Shown piece after piece: positions 18,755 to 30,704 of a stretch of DNA of 64,000 bases. The notes beneath the pieces were generated by a model, which saw only the letters and a program-made list of their open reading frames with translations, did not search any database and was not told the origin of the DNA. This DNA is from Nocardia salmonicida NBRC 13393 (GTDB taxonomy: Bacteria > Actinomycetota > Actinomycetes > Mycobacteriales > Mycobacteriaceae). The first letter of the stretch is position 1; each line of letters starts with the position of its first letter. Both the position numbers and the translations under genes were made by a program. Location of the stretch: NCBI RefSeq assembly GCF_001613085.1, contig NZ_BDBR01000005.1, forward strand, positions 346,583 to 410,582. The letters run 5' to 3'.

Positions 18755-20743
18755 CTATCGCAGCGCGACCTCGACGCGATTGTCGTGGAAGACCGCGCCG
18801 CCTCCGTAGTCCGAATCACGTTCGGCGATCGTGGCATTCACGGTCGCGCCGCCGGTGAACTTGGCCCAGCGACCTTTGGTCGTGCCCGCGACGCCGGGCC
18901 GGACCCGGTCCGATACCTCGGCGACGGCCTCGAAGGAACCGCGGGCGTTGGACACGATCACCGCGGCGCCATCGGCGATACCGCGTGCGGAGGCGTCGTC
19001 GGGATGCAGTGTGATGCTGGATTCGCCGGCGCGACGTCGCAATTCGGGGTTGGAGCCGAAGGTGGTGTTCAGGAAGTAGTGCGAGGCGGCGGAGATCAGC
19101 ACCAGGCCCTCGCCGGGGTCGGCGGGCGGGGTGTAGGCCGGTAGCGCGTCGTGACCGGCCAGTTCCGCTCTGGCGGAGACGAACTGGAGCTTCCCCGCGG
19201 GAACCGGGCCTGCCTGTACCTTCAGGAATCCGTCGGCCCTGAGACGTTCGAGGTCGTGGCCTTTCAGCAGTTGTCTGGCCAGTTCTTCGTCGGAGTCGTA
19301 GAGCGCGGGCTCGGTGAGACCGAAGCGCCGCGAGAGTCGACGGAAAGTCTCTGTGGTGGAAAGGCATTCGCCGGGCGGCTCGACGGCCGGTTCGTTCCAG
19401 ATCAGATAGAGGTGCCCGTAACCGGCGAGCACGTCGAGGTGTTCGGGCTGCATCGTGGCGGGCAGGACGATGTCGGCGTAGTCGACGGTGTCGGTCCCGA
19501 AGTGCTCGAGGACCACGGTGAACAGGTCTTCGCGGGACAGGCCCTCGATCACGCGACGTTGGTCGGGGTTCGAGCCGACCGGATTCGCCCCGATCACGAA
19601 CAGCGCCTTGACCGGCGGACCGTCGGTCTCGAGCAGGGCTTCGCCGAGCCGGGTCATCGACAGGGTGCGGACCGGTCGCGGCAGCAGGTCGTCGCGACGC
19701 AGCGCGGCCTCGTCGAGGCGGAAGTGCCCACTCGTCGAATAGTGCAGTCCCCCACCGGGTATCGCCCAGTCGCCGGTCACGCCGGGCAGGCAGCCGAGTA
19801 CCCGCAGCGCCATACCGCCGCCCGCGTGTCGCTGCATACCTTGCGAGGCGCGGATTGCGGTCGGCCTGGTGCGGGCGATCCGCTCACCGAGCGCGACGAT
19901 CTGTTCTTCCCGCAGGCCCGTGATCGCGGCGACGCGTTCGGGCGTGTATTCCTCGATACGGTCACGGAATTCGGGCCAGCCCTCGGTGTGCTCGGCGATG
20001 AATTCGGTGTCCTGCGCGTCCAGCGACACCACCACGTGCAGCAACCCGAGGGCCAGCGCCGCGTCGGTGCCGGGCAACGGCGCGAGGTGTTCGTCGCAGC
20101 GCTCGGAGGTCTTGGTGCGGATGGGGTCGATGGAGACCAGGTAGGCGCCGCTGTCCTGGATGAACTTCCACAGGTGGTGCCCGGAACTGAGCGGATTGGT
20201 GCCCCACAGCAGGATCAGCTTCGACTTCGCGAAGTCCTCGGGATCCATGCCGCCGGAGGTGCCGAGGGTGTAGCGAAGGCCCGCGCCGCCCGCGACCGAG
20301 CAGATGGTCGGCGCGTGGTGCGACGCGCCGAGCAGGTTGAACATCCTGCGCCCCGGAAAGCCTTCCAGCCCTTGGATATAGCCCAGGCTGCCGGTGCCGT
20401 GGAACGGCCAGACCGCCTCACCACCGAACTCGTCGATGATGCCGGTGACCCGGGTGGCGATCTCGTCGAGCGCGGTGTCCCAGCTGATCCGCTCGAACCG
20501 CCCCGACCCCTTCGGCCCGACCCGGCGCATCGGATACCTGAGCCGATCCGGCGCGCCGACCTGCTCGAGATAGCGGTTCACCTTCACGCACAGCGCACCG
20601 CGCGTGACCGGGTGTTGCTTGTTCCCTCGTAGCCCTGTGGCCACCCCGTCCTCGACGGTCACCACCCACGAGCACGCGTCGGGGCAGTCGAGCGGGCATG
20701 CACCGAGCACCTTCACCAAGCCATCATAGGTGGGATGAATCAC
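18755..20743 (-). CDS. Molybdopterin-dependent oxidoreductase, formate-dehydrogenase/nitrate-reductase family
   Basis: A 662-residue catalytic subunit of the bis-MGD family. The N-terminal [4Fe-4S] motif is Cys16-x3-Cys20-x3-Cys24-x27-Cys52 (CPLDCPDAC...GALC). The molybdopterin domains include LLWGTNPLSSG, GDWAIPGGGLHYSTSG, LFVIGANPVGSNPDQ and a C-terminal IAERDSDYGGG. HAPTICSVAGG contains a candidate Mo-ligand Cys. No Tat signal is visible, so it is cytosolic. The GTG start at 20743 has no good ribosome site and could be slightly internal. It sits alone between convergent ipdC and fadA6, both in the KstR2 regulon, without accessory subunits. Substrate unknown; a steroid link is only positional. 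Confidence 0.85.
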   Translation of the reverse strand: MIHPTYDGLVKVLGACPLDCPDACSWVVTVEDGVATGLRGNKQHPVTRGALCVKVNRYLEQVGAPDRLRYPMRRVGPKGSGRFERISWDTALDEIATRVTGIIDEFGGEAVWPFHGTGSLGYIQGLEGFPGRRMFNLLGASHHAPTICSVAGGAGLRYTLGTSGGMDPEDFAKSKLILLWGTNPLSSGHHLWKFIQDSGAYLVSIDPIRTKTSERCDEHLAPLPGTDAALALGLLHVVVSLDAQDTEFIAEHTEGWPEFRDRIEEYTPERVAAITGLREEQIVALGERIARTRPTAIRASQGMQRHAGGGMALRVLGCLPGVTGDWAIPGGGLHYSTSGHFRLDEAALRRDDLLPRPVRTLSMTRLGEALLETDGPPVKALFVIGANPVGSNPDQRRVIEGLSREDLFTVVLEHFGTDTVDYADIVLPATMQPEHLDVLAGYGHLYLIWNEPAVEPPGECLSTTETFRRLSRRFGLTEPALYDSDEELARQLLKGHDLERLRADGFLKVQAGPVPAGKLQFVSARAELAGHDALPAYTPPADPGEGLVLISAASHYFLNTTFGSNPELRRRAGESSITLHPDDASARGIADGAAVIVSNARGSFEAVAEVSDRVRPGVAGTTKGRWAKFTGGATVNATIAERDSDYGGGAVFHDNRVEVALR

Positions 20744-20815
20744 CCTCGCCGAGACCGGAGGTGCCCGACACGCTGCGGCGCTGGGATGTGGCGACCCACT
20801 GGTGGTGAACGAAGA

Positions 20816-20846
20816 GTGGTCCCCGGCGAAATACGCCGAGGACCAC
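20816..20846 (-). terminator. Terminator of the kstR2-fadA6 unit
   Basis: Two-part hairpin GTGGTCC-C-CGGCG-AAATA-CGCCG-A-GGACCAC, 19 bp past the fadA6 stop on the minus strand. Confidence 0.75.
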
Positions 20847-20865
20847 CACTTTTCGTAGTGCGGAG

Positions 20866-22065
<1,200 letters not shown>

Positions 22066-22075
22066 GTTGGAACTC

Positions 22076-22696
22076 CTATTTCGCGGTGCCCTCGGGCACG
22101 GTCAGCCCGTCGAGCACGATGGTGAGATATTGCTGAGCAAGGGTTTGCACGGTGATCGGGCCACCGGGGGTGTACCAGCGCACCGCGACCCACACGGTGT
22201 CGCGCAGGAAGCGGAAGGCCAGTTCCACATCGAGTTCGGCACGGAAGCTGCCGTCGGCGACGCCGGCGGCGAGCACGCGGTGCCACAGCTCGCGGAACTC
22301 GGTGTTGAAGTCGCGGATGTAACCGAAGCGCTCGACATCGCGCAGGTTCTTCGCCTCGGCCTGGTAGATCGCGACGGCGGCGTGATGCCGGTCGAACGAC
22401 TCGTAGGAGGCGATCACCAAGGACTCCAACGTGTCTCGCGAGCTCAGGCCGGCGGCCGCGATCTCGCGGTAGCGGCCGAACAGGTCGTCGAGGAAGCCGC
22501 GCAGGATCTCGTCGACCATCGATTCCTTGGAATCGAAGTGGTGGTAGAGGCTGCCGGAGAGGATGCCCGCCGAGTCGGCGATGTCGCGCACCGTGGTGGC
22601 ACGCAGTCCACGTTCGGCGAACAGGTCGGCGGCGAGACCGAGCAGTTCAGCGCGGCGGGTGCGTTTCACGGTGTCGGGTGCGGTCACACCCGTCAT
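22076..22696 (-). CDS. kstR2: TetR-family repressor KstR2
   Basis: A 206-residue TetR repressor of the HIP (C/D-ring) regulon, ligand HIP-CoA. The HTH lies at about residues 10-55 (RRAELLGLAADLFAERGLRA, TVRDIADSAGILSGSLYHHF); the rest is the all-helical ligand domain. The start is ATG 22696. A GTG at 22711 would lie inside the KstR2 operator at 22703-22720 and is rejected. The operator is only six bases upstream of the ATG, so the gene is autorepressed and the leader is minimal. fadA6 follows ten bases downstream. Confidence 0.93.
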   Translation of the reverse strand: MTGVTAPDTVKRTRRAELLGLAADLFAERGLRATTVRDIADSAGILSGSLYHHFDSKESMVDEILRGFLDDLFGRYREIAAAGLSSRDTLESLVIASYESFDRHHAAVAIYQAEAKNLRDVERFGYIRDFNTEFRELWHRVLAAGVADGSFRAELDVELAFRFLRDTVWVAVRWYTPGGPITVQTLAQQYLTIVLDGLTVPEGTAK

Positions 22697-22702
22697 CGTA
22701 CA

Positions 22703-22716
22703 ACCAAGCACTTGCT
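22703..22716. promoter_or_regulatory. KstR2 operator of kstR2-fadA6
   Basis: ACCAAGCACTTGCT is a perfect match to ANCAAGNNCTTGNT; the symmetry extends to AACCAAG..CTTGGTT (22702-22721). It lies between the ipdF stop and the kstR2 start, giving kstR2 its own promoter downstream of fadE30-ipdF. Confidence 0.9.
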
Positions 22717-22742
22717 TGGTTCAGGGTTACCCGCCACGGCGA

Positions 22743-23549
22743 TCATGCGCGCTGACTGCTCACCGAGACAACCTCGCCGGTCAGATACGAGGTGTAGTCA
22801 CTGGCCAGCATGGCGATCGTCGCCGCTACTTCCCACGGTTCGGCGGCGCGACCGAAGGCCTCGCGCTCGCTGAGCGAGTCGAGCAACTCGGCCGAGCTCA
22901 CCTTGTCGAGGAACGGATGACGGGCGATGCTCGGCGCGACGGCATTGATCCGCACGCCGAATTCGGCGCCTTCGACCGCGCTGCACCTGGTCAGCGCCAT
23001 CACGCCCGCTTTCGCGGCCGCGTAGTGCGCCTGGCCGTGCTGGGCACGCCAGCCCAGCACCGAGGCATTGTTGACGATCACGCCGCCGTGGCCCGCGCCA
23101 CGGAAGTAGCCGAGAGCGGCCCGGGTGCAACGGAACGTGCCGGTGAGGGTGATGTCGAGAACCTGGTCCCACTGCTCGTCGGTCATGTCGACCACCGGGG
23201 TCTCACCGCCGAGGCCGGCGTTGTTGACCATGATGTCGATCCGGCCGAGTTCCTCGGCGGCCGCGCTGATCAGCTGGTTGACCTGCCCGGTGGCGCGGAC
23301 GTCGCACACCACGGCACCGACCGTGCGCTCCGGGAAATCCTTCGAGAGCAGCTCGGCGGTTTCGGTCAACCGCCGTTCGTGCCAATCGGAGACGACGACA
23401 TCGGCGCCTTCCTGGAGAAGCCTGCGCGCGGTGGACGAACCGATACCGGTGCCCGCCGCCGCGGTGATCACGGCCTTGCGGCCGGTCAGCAGGCCGTGCC
23501 CGGGGATCGGCGCCGGAGCGACCGACAGCGGGGAATTCTGCTCGGTCAC
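22743..23549 (-). CDS. ipdF: IpdF, short-chain dehydrogenase of HIP metabolism
   Basis: A 268-residue SDR matching Rv3559c, which oxidises the 5-hydroxyl of HIP-CoA. The cofactor segment is unusual, ITAAAGTGIGSSTARRL, followed by NNAGLGGETPVVD and the active-site NNASVLGWRAQHGQAHYAAAK. The start is GTG 23549, overlapping the fadE30 stop by four bases; the longer frame to 23663 lies inside fadE30 and is rejected. Confidence 0.88.
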   Translation of the reverse strand: MTEQNSPLSVAPAPIPGHGLLTGRKAVITAAAGTGIGSSTARRLLQEGADVVVSDWHERRLTETAELLSKDFPERTVGAVVCDVRATGQVNQLISAAAEELGRIDIMVNNAGLGGETPVVDMTDEQWDQVLDITLTGTFRCTRAALGYFRGAGHGGVIVNNASVLGWRAQHGQAHYAAAKAGVMALTRCSAVEGAEFGVRINAVAPSIARHPFLDKVSSAELLDSLSEREAFGRAAEPWEVAATIAMLASDYTSYLTGEVVSVSSQRA

Positions 23550-24727
23550 GGGCGCGCCTCTCGCGGCAGACCGAGCACCCGCTCGGCGATGATGTTGCGC
23601 TGCACTTCGTTCGAACCTCCATAGATCGTGTCGGCGCGGCTGAACAGGTACAGCCGCTGCCATGCGGTCATGTCGTCGGGGCCGGTGAGCAGGCCCACCG
23701 CGCCTTGCACGGCCATCGCCAGTTCACCGAGGTCGCGATGCCAGTTGCCCCACAACAACTTCGACACGGAGGCCCCGCCCGCGTCGTCGTGGTCCTCGCT
23801 CATGGTGCGCAGCGCGTGCGCGCGCAGCACCCGCAGTCCCACCCAGGCGCGATCGAGGCGATCAGCGATCAGCGGGTCGTCGGCGGCGCCGGTGCGCCGG
23901 GCCAGGTCTTCGATGTCGGAGAGTTCACGCGCGAAGCGGATCTGCTGGCCGAGGGTGGAGATGCCGCGCTCGAAGGTGAGCGTGCCCATCGCGATTCGCC
24001 AGCCGTCGCCCGGCGCGCCGACCACCAGGTCCGCGTCGGTGACGGCATCGTCGAAGAAGACCTCGTTGAATTCGGAGGTGCCGGTGAGCTGTTCGATCGG
24101 CCGCACTTCGATGCCCGGCTGGTTCATCGGGACCAGCAGATAGGACAGGCCCTTGTGACGGCTCGAGCCGCGCTCGGTGCGGGCGATGACGAAGCACCAG
24201 TCGGCGACGTGCGCGAGCGAGGTCCAGATCTTCTGGCCGTTGATCACCCACTTGTCGCCGTCGAGGCGCGCGGTCGTCACGACGGCGGCCAGGTCGGAGC
24301 CGGCGCCGGGCTCGGAATAGCCCTGGCACCACAGTTCGCCGACCGAGCGCACGCCCGGCAGGAAGCGCTTCTTCTGCTCATCGGTACCGAAGGCGAGCAC
24401 GGTGGGGCCGAGCAGTTCCTCGCCCACATGCGAGACCCGAGCGGGCGCGTCGGCCTTGGCGTATTCCTCGTGGAAGATCACCTGCTGACGCACGCTGGCG
24501 CCGCGACCGCCGTATTCGACCGGCCAGCCGAGGCAGGTCCAGCCCGCCGCGGCGAGGTGTCGGTCCCACGCCAATCGCTCTTCGAAGAATTCGTGCTCGC
24601 GGCCGGGTCCACCGGTGCCGCGCAGGTCAGCGAACTCGCCCGAAAGATTCTCGGCGAGCCAATCGCGTATTTCCGCGCGAAACTCCGCGTCGGAAGTCGC
24701 GGTATCGGAATCTGAGGTCTGGATCAC
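23546..24727 (-). CDS. fadE30: Acyl-CoA dehydrogenase FadE30 (IpdE1)
   Basis: A 393-residue acyl-CoA dehydrogenase matching Rv3560c, the IpdE1 subunit that pairs with FadE33 (IpdE2) on a C/D-ring CoA ester. Family signatures are WCQGYSEPGAGSDLAA (FAD/substrate strand), WVINGQKIWTSLAHVADW and the C-terminal IYGGSNEVQRNIIAERVLGL. The likely start is GTG 24727 (MIQTSDSD); in-frame GTG 24733 and TTG 24754 are alternatives, the latter overlapping the operator. It leads a fadE30-ipdF unit under the KstR2 site shared with fadD3. Confidence 0.9.
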   Translation of the reverse strand: MIQTSDSDTATSDAEFRAEIRDWLAENLSGEFADLRGTGGPGREHEFFEERLAWDRHLAAAGWTCLGWPVEYGGRGASVRQQVIFHEEYAKADAPARVSHVGEELLGPTVLAFGTDEQKKRFLPGVRSVGELWCQGYSEPGAGSDLAAVVTTARLDGDKWVINGQKIWTSLAHVADWCFVIARTERGSSRHKGLSYLLVPMNQPGIEVRPIEQLTGTSEFNEVFFDDAVTDADLVVGAPGDGWRIAMGTLTFERGISTLGQQIRFARELSDIEDLARRTGAADDPLIADRLDRAWVGLRVLRAHALRTMSEDHDDAGGASVSKLLWGNWHRDLGELAMAVQGAVGLLTGPDDMTAWQRLYLFSRADTIYGGSNEVQRNIIAERVLGLPREARP

Positions 24728-24749
24728 GCCCACCTCGGTAGGATAACCT

Positions 24750-24763
24750 ACCAAGCACTTGCT
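24750..24763. promoter_or_regulatory. KstR2 operator between fadE30 and fadD3
   Basis: ACCAAGCACTTGCT, an exact ANCAAGNNCTTGNT match and identical to the kstR2 operator core. It lies 22 bp from the fadE30 start and 49 bp from fadD3. Confidence 0.9.
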
Positions 24764-24812
24764 TTGTTAGCTGCTTCGGAAGAACAGCGAACCGCACAAC
24801 GGTGAGGACCCC

Positions 24813-26374
<1,562 letters not shown>

Positions 26375-26378
<4 letters not shown>

Positions 26379-27250
26379 GTCCCGAAACCGAGGCCGAGGT
26401 CGTCACCTATGAGGTGCGTGGACCGGTCGCCGTCGTCACCATGAACCGGCCCGACTTCCGCAACGCGCAGAACTCGAAGATGACCTACGCCCTCGACGCC
26501 GCCTTCGTGCGGGCCGTCGAGGATCCCGAGGTCAAGGTGATCGTCTTGGCGGGCAACGGGAAACACTTCAGCGCCGGGCACGACATCGGCACGCCGGGTC
26601 GCGACCACGATGCGCACTACGAGAACAAGGCCGCGCTGTGGTGGGACCACCTCGACCGCCTCGGCGGCGATCAGCGGTTCGCGCGCGAGTCCGAGGTGTA
26701 TCTCGGCATGTGCAGGCGCTGGCGGGAAATCCCCAAGCCGATGGTGGCGATGGTGCAGGGCGCGTGCATCGCGGGCGGGCTCATGCTGGCCTGGGTGTGC
26801 GATCTGATCGTCTGCTCCGACGACGCGTTCTTCTCCGATCCGGTGGTCCGGATGGGCATTCCGGGCGTGGAGTACTTCGCGCATCCGTGGGTGATGGGTC
26901 CGCGCGCGGCCAAGGAGTTCCTGTTCACCGGTGACCGGTTCGGGGCGGCGCAGGCCAAGGAGTGGGGCATGGTCAACCGGGTCGTGCCGCGCGACGAGCT
27001 CGAGGCCGAGGTGATGGGCCTGGCCGAGAAGATCTCCGCCATGCCGCAATTCGGGCTCGCGCTCACCAAGAAGGCTGTCAACCAGGCCGAGGATCTGATG
27101 GGCATGCGCTCCGGCATGGACTCTGTCTTCGGCCTGCATCATTTCGCACACGCGCACAATGCCGAGGTCGGCGCCGATTCGCTCGGCGGGATGAACGCCC
27201 GCTCGATGAAGGGCGCCGCCACCTCCGCCGAACAGAACGGGACGAAGTAA
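26375..27250 (+). CDS. Enoyl-CoA hydratase/isomerase family protein in the fadD3 operon
   Basis: A 291-residue crotonase. Features are VVTMNRPDFRNAQNSKM, the oxyanion loop GKHFSAGHDIGTPGRDHDAH, VQGACIAGGLMLAWVCDL, and DPVVRMGIPGVEYFAHPW in place of the usual catalytic Glu loop. It resembles mycobacterial EchA13-type proteins from memory. Start GTG 26375 overlaps the fadD3 TGA; fadE31 begins immediately after its stop. In M. tuberculosis I recall fadD3 directly followed by fadE31, so this gene is an addition. A hydration step on a C/D-ring enoyl-CoA is inferred from context. Confidence 0.85.
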
Positions 27251-28393
27251 GTGGATCTCGAGATCGACCCGGCTGCCCGGGAATTCCAGCTGGAGGTGCG
27301 CGAGTTCCTCGCCGCCAATGTTCCCGCCGAACCATTGCCGTCGATGGACACGGCGGAAGGATTTGCCGCGCACCGGGAATGGGAGGCGAAGCTGGCGCAG
27401 GCGCGGCTGTCCGCCGTCTCGTGGCCGCGCGAGTTCGGCGGGCGTGACGCGTCGATCCTGGAATGGGTGCTGTTCGAGCAGGAGTACTACGCCGCAGGCG
27501 CACCGGGGCGAGTCGCGCAGAACGGCATCTTCCTGCTCGCGCCGACCCTGTTCGAGCACGGCACCCCCGAACAGCTCGCGCGGATCCTGCCGCGCATGGC
27601 CCGTGGTGACGACATCTGGGCGCAGGCCTGGTCGGAGCCGGAGTCGGGCAGCGACCTCGCGAGCCTGCGCTCGACCGCTCGACGCACCGAAGGCGGCTGG
27701 CTGCTCAACGGCCAGAAGACCTGGAGTTCGCGTGCGTCCTTCGCCGATTGGGCGTTCGGCCTGTTCCGCAGCGATCCCGAGGCCCAGCGCCACCACGGAC
27801 TCACCTACGTGATGTTCCCGCTCACCGCCGAAGGCGTGAGCGTGCGCCCGATCCCCCAGCTCGACGGCGAACCCGGCTTCGCTGAGATCTTCCTCGACGA
27901 TGTCTTCGTGCCCGACCACGATGTGATCGGCGGGGTGAACGAGGGCTGGCGCGTCGCGATGGCGACCTCGTCGAACGAACGCGGCCTCTCGCTGCGCAGC
28001 CCGGGGCGGTTCAGCGCCACCGCGCAGCGGCTCGTCGAGCTGTGGCGCGAGACTGCCGACCCGAGCGATACCGCGGCCAGGAACTCGGTGGTCGACGCCT
28101 GGCTCGGCGCCGAGTCCTACCGGCTGCACACTTTCGGCACCGTCACTCGCCTCACCGACGGCGGCCAACTCGGCGCGGAATCGTCGATCACCAAGGTGTA
28201 CTGGTCCGAACTCGACATCGCCATGCACGAGACGGCGCTCGACCTGCTCGGTACGGCCGCCGAGCAGCGCAGCAACTGGACCGATGGCTATCTGTTCTCG
28301 CTCTCCGGCCCGATCTACGCGGGCACCAACGAGATCCAGCGCAACATCATCGCCGAGCGCATCCTCGGCCTGCCCCGCGAGAGCAAGCGATGA
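27251..28393 (+). CDS. fadE31: Acyl-CoA dehydrogenase FadE31
   Basis: A 380-residue acyl-CoA dehydrogenase matching Rv3562. It has AQAWSEPESGSDLASL, WLLNGQKTWSSRASFADW and the C-terminal IYAGTNEIQRNIIAERILGL, so the FAD and substrate sites appear complete. In mycobacteria FadE31 is reported to form heterotetramers with FadE32 or FadE33. Start GTG 27251 abuts the crotonase stop; fadE32 follows after 28 bp. Confidence 0.9.
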   Translation: MDLEIDPAAREFQLEVREFLAANVPAEPLPSMDTAEGFAAHREWEAKLAQARLSAVSWPREFGGRDASILEWVLFEQEYYAAGAPGRVAQNGIFLLAPTLFEHGTPEQLARILPRMARGDDIWAQAWSEPESGSDLASLRSTARRTEGGWLLNGQKTWSSRASFADWAFGLFRSDPEAQRHHGLTYVMFPLTAEGVSVRPIPQLDGEPGFAEIFLDDVFVPDHDVIGGVNEGWRVAMATSSNERGLSLRSPGRFSATAQRLVELWRETADPSDTAARNSVVDAWLGAESYRLHTFGTVTRLTDGGQLGAESSITKVYWSELDIAMHETALDLLGTAAEQRSNWTDGYLFSLSGPIYAGTNEIQRNIIAERILGLPRESKR

Positions 28394-28421
28394 ACGTGCA
28401 TTTCTACTCAGGAGGCCTGCG

Positions 28422-29459
28422 ATGAGATTCGCGCTCAGTACCGAACAGCTCGACTTCGCCGCCGAGCTGCGCAAGATCCTCGAGGCAGGCCAGGCGCCCG
28501 CCGCGGTGCGTGCCTGGGCGGACGGTGACCCCGCCAAGGGCCGCGCGCTGCTGCGGCAGATCGCCGAGATGGGCGTCTTCGGCTTGATCGTCGACGAGAA
28601 GTACGACGGGGCGGACGCGACCACGGTCGATCTCGTCGTCGCGCTGATCGAACTGGGTCGTGGCGCTGTCCCCGGCCCGGTGATCGAGTCGGCTGCCGTC
28701 ATTCCAGCTCTGCTGCAACGCCTTCCGGACGACGCTTCGGCGCAGCGGTGGTCGCCCGCGCTCGCGAGCGGCGACGCGCTCGGCACCGTCACCTTCGAGC
28801 CGCAGCGCGGCATCGCTCTCGACGCCGATATCGCCGAGCCGGTACTCGTCGCCACCGACGGTCGGCTGACGCTCGGTCTGCCGGCCGGCTCCGGCCGGGA
28901 CGCGACAACGGAGCCGGTGACCTCGATCGACCCCGCCCGCAAGCTGTTTCGCGTCACGGCCGACGAACTGATCGCCGAGGGTCCCGAGGTCGAAGCCGCC
29001 ATCGACTACGCCTTCGACATCGGCGTTCTCGCCTGTGCCGCGCAGCTCCTCGGCGCGGGCCGCTCGATTCTCGAGCAGACCACCTCGTACGCCAAGCAGC
29101 GCAAGCAGTTCGGTCGCGCTATCGGTGAATTCCAAGCGGTGAAGCAGCAACTCGCCGATGTGCTGATCGCGCTGGATCTGGCCGAGCCGCTGGTGTACCG
29201 CGCGGCGCTCACCCTGGATTCCGCCGACCGCGCTCGCGATGTCTCGGCAGCCCTGGTGACCTGCGGCGACGCTGCTCATCGCGCGGCGCGCGCCGGGCTC
29301 CAAGTGCACGGTGCCATCGGCTACACCGCGGAGTTCGACCTGTCGCTGTGGCTCACCAAGGTCGCCGCCCTGCGCACTGCCTGGGGCACAGCCGATTTCC
29401 ATCGGGGCAGGATCGCCGACGCCCTACGCGCCGCCGAACCCGCTGCAGCCACGAGCTGA
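28422..29459 (+). CDS. fadE32: Acyl-CoA dehydrogenase-like subunit FadE32
   Basis: A 345-residue short acyl-CoA dehydrogenase of the partner-subunit type, matching Rv3563. It starts MRFALSTEQLDFAAELRKIL and keeps the C-terminal helical core YAKQRKQFGRAIGEFQAVKQ and LQVHGAIGYTAEFDLSLWL, while the middle domain is shortened (about residues 110-180). Start ATG 28422 six bases after a consensus AGGAGG. Confidence 0.88.
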   Translation: MRFALSTEQLDFAAELRKILEAGQAPAAVRAWADGDPAKGRALLRQIAEMGVFGLIVDEKYDGADATTVDLVVALIELGRGAVPGPVIESAAVIPALLQRLPDDASAQRWSPALASGDALGTVTFEPQRGIALDADIAEPVLVATDGRLTLGLPAGSGRDATTEPVTSIDPARKLFRVTADELIAEGPEVEAAIDYAFDIGVLACAAQLLGAGRSILEQTTSYAKQRKQFGRAIGEFQAVKQQLADVLIALDLAEPLVYRAALTLDSADRARDVSAALVTCGDAAHRAARAGLQVHGAIGYTAEFDLSLWLTKVAALRTAWGTADFHRGRIADALRAAEPAAATS

Positions 29460-29524
29460 CACCGCGATGCCACCGCCGACCCAGGCCGAACACCGCGCCA
29501 TCACCGAGCCTTACGAGGAACTCC

Positions 29525-30574
29525 ATGTCATCGAATGAACTACTCGAATTCCGGACCTCCGTGCGGGCCCTGCTCGGCAAGCACGCGACGTCGGCCGCGC
29601 TGCGTACCGCGATGGACACCGACCTCGGGCACGACCCGAAGTTGTGGCGGATGCTGTGCGAGCAGGTCGGTGTGGCCGCGCTCGCGGTGCCGGAGGAGTG
29701 GGGTGGCGCGGGGGCAGGCCTCGTCGAATCACTCATGGTGGTCGGCGAGTTGGGACGGACGCTGAGTGGGGTGCCGATGCTCGGGTCGGCGGTGCTCGGG
29801 GTGCAGGCGATCCTGCTGGCCGACGACGAACCGTCCTGCGCCCGACTCTTGCCCGACCTGGCCGACGGGTCGCGCACCGCGGCCCTGTGTTGGGCCGATG
29901 CCAACGGCTGGGATTCGCTCGGCGTCGGCGTGACCGAGGGGAAGCTCAGCGGCGCGGCCCATTACGTGCTGCACGGTGCGCAGGCCGACCTGCTGTTGGT
30001 ACTGACCGACGAAGGGCTGTTCGAGACCACAGCCGACGCCCCCGGCGTGGTCGTCACCGCGACCCCCGCGCTCGACCCCACGCGCAAACTCGCCACCATC
30101 ACCTTCACCGATGCCCCCGCCACCCGGATCGGCACCGGCGACCCCGCGACGCTGCGCCGCCGGTTGCGCGAAATCGCCTGGGCGGCGCTGGCGGCCGAGC
30201 AGGTCGGAGCGGCAAGGCACTGCCTCGAGATGACGGTCGAGTACACGGCATCGCGCGTGCAGTTCGGACGCCCGATCGGCAGCTTCCAGGCGCTCAAACA
30301 CCGGATGGCCGATATGTACGTGCTGGTCGAGTCGGCCGAATCGGCGGCGCTGGCCGCTGCCCAGGCAGTCGCCGAGAACAGCCCGTCGGCCGCGGAGGAT
30401 GCCTGGGTCGCGCGCAAGCACTGCACCGAGACCTTCTCCACGGTGGCGGCCGAGACCATCCAGCTGCACGGCGGCATCGCCATCACCTGGGAGCACGACG
30501 CCCACCTCTACTTCAAGCGGGCCCACGCCACCGCCGAGCTGTTCGGCACCGGCAGGCGCCCGGTCGCGGCCTAG
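29525..30574 (+). CDS. fadE33: Acyl-CoA dehydrogenase-like subunit FadE33 (IpdE2)
   Basis: A 349-residue acyl-CoA dehydrogenase subunit matching Rv3564, the IpdE2 partner of FadE30. It has YTASRVQFGRPIGSFQALKH, HRMADMYVLVESAE and IQLHGGIAITWEHDAHLYFK. Start ATG 29525 follows GAGGAA; the longer frame to 29348 lies in fadE32 and is rejected. A 65-bp gap separates it from fadE32. Last gene of the fadD3 operon. Confidence 0.88.
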   Translation: MSSNELLEFRTSVRALLGKHATSAALRTAMDTDLGHDPKLWRMLCEQVGVAALAVPEEWGGAGAGLVESLMVVGELGRTLSGVPMLGSAVLGVQAILLADDEPSCARLLPDLADGSRTAALCWADANGWDSLGVGVTEGKLSGAAHYVLHGAQADLLLVLTDEGLFETTADAPGVVVTATPALDPTRKLATITFTDAPATRIGTGDPATLRRRLREIAWAALAAEQVGAARHCLEMTVEYTASRVQFGRPIGSFQALKHRMADMYVLVESAESAALAAAQAVAENSPSAAEDAWVARKHCTETFSTVAAETIQLHGGIAITWEHDAHLYFKRAHATAELFGTGRRPVAA

Positions 30575-30584
30575 CCGATATTCA

Positions 30585-30624
30585 CCGAAAGCCCTGGCCG
30601 CAGCCCCGCGGCCAGGGCTTTCGG
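30585..30624 (+). terminator. Terminator of the fadD3-fadE33 operon
   Basis: Perfect 17-bp stem (CCGAAAGCCCTGGCCGC and complement) with a six-base loop, 10 bp after fadE33. No T-run. Confidence 0.8.
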
Positions 30625-30704
30625 CATGCTGTGCGTCACTTCACCGGCCTCGGGCCCGGATCCCCACTGGATTTAGATAGTTAGCTTATGTAATATTAAA
30701 CCTC

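Noticed and set aside
19151..20632. A 493-codon plus-strand frame
   Set aside because: Antisense to the molybdopterin oxidoreductase, which has a complete iron-sulfur motif and family segments.
22697..22711. Upstream GTG start for kstR2 at 22711
   Set aside because: It would place the KstR2 operator inside the coding region; ATG 22696 gives the expected length.
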